Of a stretch of 30,247 nucleotides of DNA, positions 25,936-30,247 are shown in pieces. The translations under genes were made by a program, and so were the position numbers. Within the stretch, counting starts at the first letter, position 1. Every line of letters begins with the position of its first letter. The DNA lies in contig CAAFZS010000070.1 of the NCBI GenBank assembly GCA_900767595.1, forward strand, positions 1 through 30,247, given 5' to 3'. The notes beneath the pieces were generated by a model that made no database searches, had not been told where the DNA came from, and saw only the letters and a list, made by a program, of their open reading frames with translations. This DNA is from Bacteroidales bacterium. Its GTDB lineage: Bacteria; Bacteroidota; Bacteroidia; Bacteroidales; Paludibacteraceae.

Positions 25936-26682
25936 TTAGTTGTTAGTGATTAGTTTATTTGCAATACTGCGCAATACAGTACATGTTTCGGGGTTGAGAC
26001 CGCAATCGGTATCATTGGTGACGGGTGCGTCAAAGAGAGCGACATAGGTGACGCAGGCTTTGAGATAAGCTCCGTAAGCCGATGGGTGTTTGCCGTCGGG
26101 AGTATAGAGTTCGATCTCAGGATGGGTCTCGCGGCAGATCCTAAACGCCTCTCCGATGGGAGTGACCTTGGCTTTGATACCTTTAGCCACCTTGGCGGTA
26201 CCTTGTTGTAAGAGGTTATCGAACGCCTCGTAACTGCCAAACCTGCCGAAGTTATCGTCAGGGAAAGCCCACGTCTGTTCGAGATATACTTGTGCGTCAG
26301 GGGAATAGATGTGGATACGGTCGGCTAACTCTTGTGCGTCCTTAAGTATGTATCGCCCGCGCTTAGGCGCCTGCGCGTATAAAGCCATATTGCGGCTCAT
26401 ATCTTGCAGGATAGCCACATCATAGACATTATAAAGAATAGCGGACATCGTTTGGTCACGGTAGAGATGCCGTTGAAAACTATATCCGCCTTGTAGTTGG
26501 GCATTGACTTGCACCTGTCGTCCTTCGCCTTCGGCGATGGTTTGGAACTTGACGTGAGCACTATCGAAATAGGTGAAGGAGTTACCGATCCATAAGATAC
26601 GCAAAGGTGGCTCATTAGGTGCCGCTAAACTGTATAAACAGCTTAGCAAGATACATCCTATGAGCCATCTAAGTTTCTTCAT
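25936..26682 (-). CDS. Secreted SGNH/GDSL-type (DUF4886-like) protein
   Basis: 248 residues. Signal peptide MKKLRWLIGCILLSCLYSLA with cleavage near SLA/AP. The mature part begins LRILWIGNSFTYFDS, where Ser35 in GNS is the likely nucleophile (SGNH block I). GGYSFQRHL (65-72) fits the block II region, and DGKHPS (196-201, Asp196/His199) gives the catalytic DxxH of block V. The pattern matches DUF4886, a Bacteroidales SGNH group thought to act on esters such as acetylated glycans; activity is inferred. It follows serS by 24 nt, a gap containing the gaagaatgaa low-complexity sequence also seen at about 1068-1085. The length is usual for a single-domain SGNH hydrolase. Confidence 0.85.
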   Translation of the reverse strand: MKKLRWLIGCILLSCLYSLAAPNEPPLRILWIGNSFTYFDSAHVKFQTIAEGEGRQVQVNAQLQGGYSFQRHLYRDQTMSAILYNVYDVAILQDMSRNMALYAQAPKRGRYILKDAQELADRIHIYSPDAQVYLEQTWAFPDDNFGRFGSYEAFDNLLQQGTAKVAKGIKAKVTPIGEAFRICRETHPEIELYTPDGKHPSAYGAYLKACVTYVALFDAPVTNDTDCGLNPETCTVLRSIANKLITNN

Positions 26683-26706
26683 CCTTCATTAGTCATTCTT
26701 CCTTCT

Positions 26707-28125
26707 TCATTCTTCCTTCCGAATGAGGCTATCGCCGAAATACGGTTGCAGTGCCTTCGGGATACGGATACCTTCTTCGCATTGGTTATTCTCGAGCAGT
26801 GCAGCCACGATACGGGGCAGCGCCAAGGCTGAACCGTTCAACGTGTGACAGAGGTTGACTTTCTTATCCTCGTTGCGGCGGTAGCGGCATTTGAGTCGGT
26901 TAGCCTGATAGGTATCGAAGTTCGAAGTCGAACTAACCTCCAACCAGCGGTGTTGTGCTTCGGAATAGACCTCAAAGTCGTAGCAGATAGCGGCTGTGAA
27001 GGACATATCTCCTCCGCATAGGCGCAAGATACGGTACGGCAGTTCGAGTTTCTTGAGCAGTCCTTCTACGTGGTCAAGCATCTCGCGATGACTCTGCTCG
27101 GAGTGTTCGGGGCTGTCGATACGCACGATCTCAATCTTAGAGAACTCGTGTAAGCGGTTGAGTCCGCGCACGTCCTTACCATAGCTGCCGGCTTCGCGAC
27201 GGAAGCACTCGGTATAGGCGCAGTTTTTGATAGGCAGTTTATCCTCGTCGATGATCACGTCGCGGTAGATATTCGTTACAGGGACCTCTGCGGTAGGAAT
27301 GAGATAGAGGTCATCTACCTCGCAATGGTACATCTGACCCTCTTTATCGGGCAGTTGGCCTGTTCCGTAACCGGAAGCGGGATTGACAACGGTAGGCGGC
27401 ATAATCTCGGTATAACCGGCTTTATTAGCTTCGGCGAGGAAGAAATTGATGAGGGCGCGTTGAAGACGGGCGCCTTGTCCGATATATACAGGGAAGCCTG
27501 CACCGGAGATCTTCACACCGAGGTCGAAGTCGATGAGGTTATATTTCTTTGCCAGTTCCCAGTGGGGTAGGCGAGCTTCTTTCGATTCGGGGTTCCACTC
27601 CTCTTTCCAGTCTTTCAAAGCCACACCGCAATTCGGGTTGCCTTGGTAGGAAAGACCGGCTTCGCCTGGCAGACCGCTGCGCTGTAAGACCGCTGACGCT
27701 GTAGGATCGCCTTCGGCTGAAAGACTAAAGTTGCCGATTTTGACGGCAATATTATCCTCGGCGGATTTGCCTTGTGGAACGAGGTCGTAGGGTACATTCG
27801 GAATGGTGAGCAGGATAGCTGTTTGGGCTTCCTCGGCTTTAGCCATCTCCGCCTCGTAGGTTGCTATATCCTGCTTGAGGGTACCGGTCTGTTTTTTTGC
27901 CTCTTCGGCTTCCTCCCGTTTGCCTTGTGCCATGAGTTGACCGATGGACTTAGCAATGAGGTTCATTTGTTGACTTGCGGCATCGCGTTTCTGTTGAGCC
28001 GCTTTTCTGTCTTGGTCTAAAGACACAACTTTCTCGATCGCTACGGAAGCGTCGAGAAAGTGTTTCTTTTCCAATCCCGAGACTATAGCCTCGCGATTGT
28101 CATAAATCTGTTTTAATGTAAGCAT
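26707..28125 (-). CDS. serS: Seryl-tRNA synthetase with an enlarged inter-domain linker
   Basis: 472 residues. It charges tRNA-Ser (and tRNA-Sec where present) with serine in the cytosol. The N-terminal coiled-coil arm (about 28-105, e.g. KRDAASQQMNLIAKSIGQLM) is followed by the class II catalytic core: motif 2 region CAYTECFRREAGSYGKDVRG and motif 3 with NGSALALPRIVAALLE. Family members of this phylum are usually about 420-430 residues; the excess is an insertion of about 45-50 residues (roughly 132-182, SLSAEGDPTASAVLQRSG onward) between DNIAVKIG and LPHWELAKKY, in the link between arm and core. The core is intact, so it should be active. It follows rpmA by 2 nt, in the usual rplU-rpmA-serS order. 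Confidence 0.95.
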   Translation of the reverse strand: MLTLKQIYDNREAIVSGLEKKHFLDASVAIEKVVSLDQDRKAAQQKRDAASQQMNLIAKSIGQLMAQGKREEAEEAKKQTGTLKQDIATYEAEMAKAEEAQTAILLTIPNVPYDLVPQGKSAEDNIAVKIGNFSLSAEGDPTASAVLQRSGLPGEAGLSYQGNPNCGVALKDWKEEWNPESKEARLPHWELAKKYNLIDFDLGVKISGAGFPVYIGQGARLQRALINFFLAEANKAGYTEIMPPTVVNPASGYGTGQLPDKEGQMYHCEVDDLYLIPTAEVPVTNIYRDVIIDEDKLPIKNCAYTECFRREAGSYGKDVRGLNRLHEFSKIEIVRIDSPEHSEQSHREMLDHVEGLLKKLELPYRILRLCGGDMSFTAAICYDFEVYSEAQHRWLEVSSTSNFDTYQANRLKCRYRRNEDKKVNLCHTLNGSALALPRIVAALLENNQCEEGIRIPKALQPYFGDSLIRKEE

Positions 28126-28127
28126 AG

Positions 28128-28394
28128 TTATGCTTTTGCAGCAACGGGCTCTACGGATACATACGATTTGTTATCACGTTTCCTGCGGAAAGTAACAACA
28201 CCATCTACAAGAGCGTAAAGCGTATGGTCACTACCCATACCTACGTTCTCGCCGGGATTATGTACCGTACCACGTTGACGAACTAAAATATTTCCGGCTT
28301 TGGCGATTTGTCCACCAAAGAGTTTCAAACCTAAGCGTTTGCTTTCTGATTCACGGCCGTTCTTAGAACTACCGACACCTTTCTTATGTGCCAT
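28128..28394 (-). CDS. rpmA: 50S ribosomal protein L27
   Basis: 88 residues starting MAHKKGVGSSKNGRESESKR and containing GQIAKAGNILVRQRGT, the standard L27 sequence of the peptidyl-transferase-proximal ribosomal protein. It has no Firmicutes-type N-terminal extension requiring cleavage: the start MAHKKG gives the functional N-terminus directly. It lies 7 nt after rplU and 2 nt before serS. The length is normal and nothing is odd. Confidence 0.98.
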   Translation of the reverse strand: MAHKKGVGSSKNGRESESKRLGLKLFGGQIAKAGNILVRQRGTVHNPGENVGMGSDHTLYALVDGVVTFRRKRDNKSYVSVEPVAAKA

Positions 28395-28401
28395 AATCTG
28401 A

Positions 28402-28716
28402 TTAAATTAAAATTTCTTTAACAATAAGGTTCGTCAGGTCTTGACGATGACCATTTAACTTACGGTAGCCTTTACGACGTTTCTTGTGGAAAACCAATAC
28501 TTTTTCGCCGCGGCACTCGTTATCGAGCACTTCGCAAACTACTTTGGCTCCCTTCACGGTGGGGGTACCTACTTTAAACTTACCTTCGTTCTCAACGAAC
28601 AGAACTTTGTCGAACGTAACCTCGGCACCTTTCTCGGTTTCCATTCGGTTAACGAACAGTTTCTTGCCGGCCTCTACTTTCATTTGTTGGCCTTGCATCT
28701 CTACAATTGCATACAT
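28402..28716 (-). CDS. rplU: 50S ribosomal protein L21
   Basis: 104 residues, MYAIVEMQGQQMKVEAGKKL at the start and HKKRRKGYRKLNGHRQDLTN near the end, typical for the 23S-binding ribosomal protein L21. It is the first gene of the minus-strand operon, with a promoter about 125 bp upstream. The leader of roughly 110 nt is long enough for autoregulation as known for L21 leaders in other bacteria, but I could not identify a specific structure. Length is normal. Confidence 0.98.
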   Translation of the reverse strand: MYAIVEMQGQQMKVEAGKKLFVNRMETEKGAEVTFDKVLFVENEGKFKVGTPTVKGAKVVCEVLDNECRGEKVLVFHKKRRKGYRKLNGHRQDLTNLIVKEILI

Positions 28717-28838
28717 TGTATTAAAATATTTAAATTACACTCATCATAGGCGGCTTGGGGGGTCTTTTACGCTGCTGGTGATATACCTCATACGTTGCCA
28801 CGGGGCTTCTTTTCTGTGCCTACTGACGAAAAATCGTG

Positions 28839-28870
28839 CAAAGATACGACTTTTTTTTCAAACTACCAAA
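28839..28870 (-). promoter_or_regulatory. Promoter of the rplU-rpmA-serS operon
   Basis: Read on the minus strand, TATCTTTG (28839-28846) is the -7 box and TTTG (28867-28870) the -33 box, 20 bp apart. The segment 28839-28858 is the reverse complement of the 20-mer aaaaaaaagtcgtatctttg at 1622-1641. The start point should be near 28832, giving a ~115-nt leader before the rplU ATG at 28716. Confidence 0.85.
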
Positions 28871-28893
28871 TATTTTTGCAAAATTATTGATTT

Positions 28894-29271
28894 TTATTGC
28901 ATTTTGATATATCCAACTGCTCTGGCTTGCCGTTTATTCTCCTCGAGGCGTTTGGTTTTGCGTTTGCGCCAGGAGATATAGTGGAGTATATCTCTCGGGA
29001 TGAAGATGGGACAAAGAACGAGGTCGGCAAAGGAGGCGAAGATCAGCGCATCGTGTGGCTCGTAGGAATACTCGATATCGAAGATTGGGCTACGGGCTGC
29101 AAACGCCATCAGACACGATACATAATCAATGACGAAGAGGAGGGCTATAACAAATGCTATAAATAAAAGGATTATGCGCGCGATATAGAAATGCCGTCCC
29201 CGTTGTCCGATGGTCCGTAAGATGAAAGCCAATAGCGGACAAGCGAATAAGATGATGCCGTAAAATTCCAT
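28894..29271 (-). CDS. Small inner-membrane protein of unknown function (125 aa)
   Basis: I start it at ATG 29271 (MEFYGIILFACPLLAFILRT) rather than at an upstream in-frame ATG (29364), because a promoter -7 box lies at 29301-29308, inside the longer version. Two clear hydrophobic helices (about 3-17 and 27-50, ARIILLFIAFVIALLFVIDY) and a weaker third one (ALIFASFADLVLCPIFI) precede a strongly basic tail (WRKRKTKRLEENKRQARAVG), which should lie in the cytoplasm. I recognise no family. It is monocistronic and ends ~175 bp before rplU in the same direction; read-through to rplU is possible. Confidence 0.65.
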   Translation of the reverse strand: MEFYGIILFACPLLAFILRTIGQRGRHFYIARIILLFIAFVIALLFVIDYVSCLMAFAARSPIFDIEYSYEPHDALIFASFADLVLCPIFIPRDILHYISWRKRKTKRLEENKRQARAVGYIKMQ

Positions 29272-29300
29272 TTCTGTTGTTTTTGGACCGTTTTCGGGTG

Positions 29301-29331
29301 CAAAGGTACATTTTTTTTGTGATATATGCAA
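29301..29331 (-). promoter_or_regulatory. Promoter of the small membrane protein gene
   Basis: On the minus strand, TACCTTTG (29301-29308) is the -7 box and TTG (29329-29331) the -33 element, 20 bp apart. The start point should be near 29294, about 23 nt before the proposed ATG at 29271. It lies back to back with the tRNA-Ser promoter. Confidence 0.75.
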
Positions 29332-29357
29332 GAAAATGACATAAAAATGCAAAATTA

Positions 29358-29389
29358 TTTGCACAATTCAAAAAAATGTTGTACCTTTG
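29358..29389 (+). promoter_or_regulatory. Promoter of tRNA-Ser
   Basis: TTTG at 29358-29361, a 20-bp spacer and TACCTTTG at 29382-29389 match the Bacteroidota consensus in both boxes. The start point should be near 29396, about 67 nt before the mature tRNA 5' end. Confidence 0.82.
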
Positions 29390-29462
29390 CACCCGCTTTC
29401 GAGAGATGAAGGCAAATTTCGGACAAACGTCCAACTCAGTTGCGTCGATTTCGCGACGCAAA

Positions 29463-29549
<87 letters not shown>

Positions 29550-29557
29550 CAAAAAGC

Positions 29558-29596
29558 AAATTAGGGAACCTTAATGGGCTCCCTAATTTACTTTTT
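29558..29596 (+). terminator. Intrinsic terminator of tRNA-Ser
   Basis: Perfect 10-bp arms aaattaggga (29558-29567) and tccctaattt (29580-29589) enclose a 12-nt loop and are followed by acttttt (29590-29596). It begins 9 nt after the tRNA. A second hairpin, gagaaggc/gccttctc at 29598-29618, follows at once but lacks a T-tract. Confidence 0.85.
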
Positions 29597-29656
29597 AGAG
29601 AAGGCGGAGAGCCTTCTCAACCCCCGGTCGGGAGTTCTTATCTCGCTTCGCTCGAA

Positions 29657-29780
29657 CGATTATTGCTCGCGGAGCAATTTTCTCCGCCGTTCATTTCATT
29701 CACTCTGTCGATTATTGCTCGCGGAGCAATTTTCTCCGCCGTTCATTTCATTCACTCTGTCGATTATTGCTCGCGGAGCT
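29657..29780. repeat. 52-bp tandem direct repeat (two full copies and a partial third)
   Basis: Two identical 52-bp units (29657-29708 and 29709-29760) begin cgattattgctcgcggagca and end cattcactctgt. A third copy starts at 29761 and diverges after gctcgcggagc (about 29780). Each unit contains the small palindrome attgctc-gcg-gagcaat. The tract lies between the tRNA and the 19-bp copy of its 3' end. Perfect identity implies a recent duplication. Confidence 0.88.
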
Positions 29781-29787
29781 CGCAATT

Positions 29788-29806
29788 TTCGAATCCCCCC
29801 TCTTCC
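29788..29806 (+). other. Perfect 19-bp duplicate of the tRNA-Ser 3' end (possible att remnant)
   Basis: The sequence ttcgaatcccccctcttcc is identical to 29530-29548, the T-loop through acceptor 3' strand of tRNA-Ser. Integrases of many mobile elements use tRNA 3' ends as attB and leave such direct repeats at the element edges. Here the copy is only 258 bp away with no integrase in between, so it would be a deletion remnant, a nested attachment site, or a fortuitous copy spread by local repeat expansion. Confidence 0.6.
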
Positions 29807-29885
29807 CCGCTCGTCGGGCTGTTTCGTCAGCCCTTGCCGCGGGGCGCTCCCCTTCTCTGCCGTGCTTCATCCGTGCTTCTGTAAC

Positions 29886-30039
29886 GGAACCTGATAGGAA
29901 CCTTATAGGAAGCTTATAGGAAACTCATAGGAATCTCTAAGGCACATACAAGAGGGAATACGGACACGTCACCGTAGGATGACCGAACGATGACCTACCG
30001 GTCACCTAATTGTCACGTACCGGTGAGGTCTCGATATTA
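29886..30039. repeat. 11-bp-periodic array (about 14 units, two subfamilies)
   Basis: In one unbroken 11-bp register from 29886, five units follow ggaacctTATA (29886, 29897, 29908, 29919, 29930), then two intermediate units (29941, 29952). The second subfamily follows, with GTCACC or ATGACC in the same place: 29968, 29979, 29990, 30001 and 30012 begin gtcacc, atgacc, atgacc, gtcacc, gtcacg. Weaker units go on to ~30039. No reading frame is conserved. It resembles the unit length of the array at 859-979 but not its sequence. Function unknown. Confidence 0.75.
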
Positions 30040-30058
30040 CCCTACGATAAACACACCA

Positions 30059-30078
30059 AACGCCCCCGAAGGAGCGTT
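30059..30078 (-). terminator. Hairpin with TTCG tetraloop downstream of the edge gene
   Basis: On the minus strand aacgctcc-ttcg-ggggcgtt forms an 8-bp stem (one T-G wobble) closed by the stable C(UUCG)G loop. It lies 55 bp after the stop of the minus-strand gene at the window edge. The following T-tract is poor (tttggtg), so the terminator call is moderate. Confidence 0.5.
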
Positions 30079-30133
30079 GGATGTTATTCTTGAGACGACT
30101 TTTCTTGTTCGAAGATAGAAGTTGGAGTATAGG

Positions 30134-30247
30134 TTATGGCTTATATTGCTCGAAATAGTTGCTTCTAATCATTAAATCCGATAATCGATAAGCTTCTTGC
30201 TCTGTGATGGGGCGATTATGTCTTGCAGCCGAATCTAATAGATTCAC
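30134..30247 (-). CDS. C-terminal end of an unidentified gene (5' end outside window)
   Basis: On the minus strand the frame is open from the window edge for 37 codons and stops at 30134-30136: VNLLDSAARHNRPITEQEAY, then RLSDLMIRSNYFEQYKP. The composition (helical, mixed charge, no low-complexity sequence) looks like true protein, and a hairpin lies beyond its stop. The fragment is too short to assign a family. Its place next to repeat-rich DNA after a tRNA would fit an accessory gene, but that is inference. Confidence 0.5.
   Translation of the reverse strand: MNLLDSAARHNRPITEQEAYRLSDLMIRSNYFEQYKP

Noticed and set aside
28717..28832. Riboswitch or defined L21 leader structure upstream of rplU
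   Set aside because: The leader is long enough, but I could not identify a conserved motif or a convincing stem in it.
29272..29364. Longer version of the small membrane protein
   Set aside because: It would place the -7 promoter box inside the coding region and adds low-quality sequence before the clear membrane protein start at 29271.

Overview
The window looks like a chromosomal segment of a Bacteroidota bacterium, most likely a gut-type member of the order Bacteroidales. Support comes from TTTG-N20-TAnnTTTG promoters, the rplU-rpmA-serS order, near-absence of Shine-Dalgarno sequences, and protein families typical of the group: BspA-like leucine-rich repeats, GLUG repeats, a BACON-like domain and short '...PxTEVV...' peptides. 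The genus cannot be named from the sequence alone.

Layout. Positions 1-543 hold the end of a probable DUF3987 (primase-like) gene of an accessory region. It is followed by about 570 bp of non-coding DNA full of hairpins and 11-bp repeats, then a small hypothetical gene (1112-1519) with its own terminator. A promoter at 1611-1641 opens a ~17.8 kb plus-strand operon (1678-19479) devoted to the cell envelope. It encodes a large GLUG/BspA-like secreted protein (frameshifted at a G6 run), two lipoproteins, a BspA-like LRR protein, two more lipoproteins, a second LRR protein, a 52-residue peptide and a metallophosphoesterase lipoprotein. Most of these genes overlap by 4 nt or are separated by only 11-19 nt.

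The four ~500-residue lipoproteins are recognisable paralogues: lipid anchor, hydrophobic helix, long coiled coil, (in three of four) GMPxhY, an FY...SIL-like segment and an hLLhD/N-type C-terminal motif. With the LRR genes they form a tandemly repeated lipoprotein-lipoprotein-LRR module. I recognise no named family; this is the best candidate for an undescribed surface system. A pore-forming or contact-dependent role is only a hypothesis.

Positions 19485-28716 are a minus-strand operon reading rplU, rpmA, serS, an SGNH/DUF4886-like protein, a FucP-like MFS transporter, sdaA, tkt, a secreted BACON-like protein and a short peptide. It converges on the plus operon with only 5 bp between stop codons. 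Further right are a small membrane protein (minus) and a divergently transcribed tRNA-Ser(GCT) with its terminator. After the tRNA comes ~580 bp of non-coding DNA with 52-bp tandem repeats, a perfect 19-bp copy of the tRNA 3' end and a ~150-bp 11-bp-periodic array, and finally the end of an unidentified minus-strand gene at the window edge.

The outer flanks share unusual hairpin-rich and 11-bp-periodic DNA, suggesting that conserved chromosomal genes abut variable or mobile DNA on both sides.
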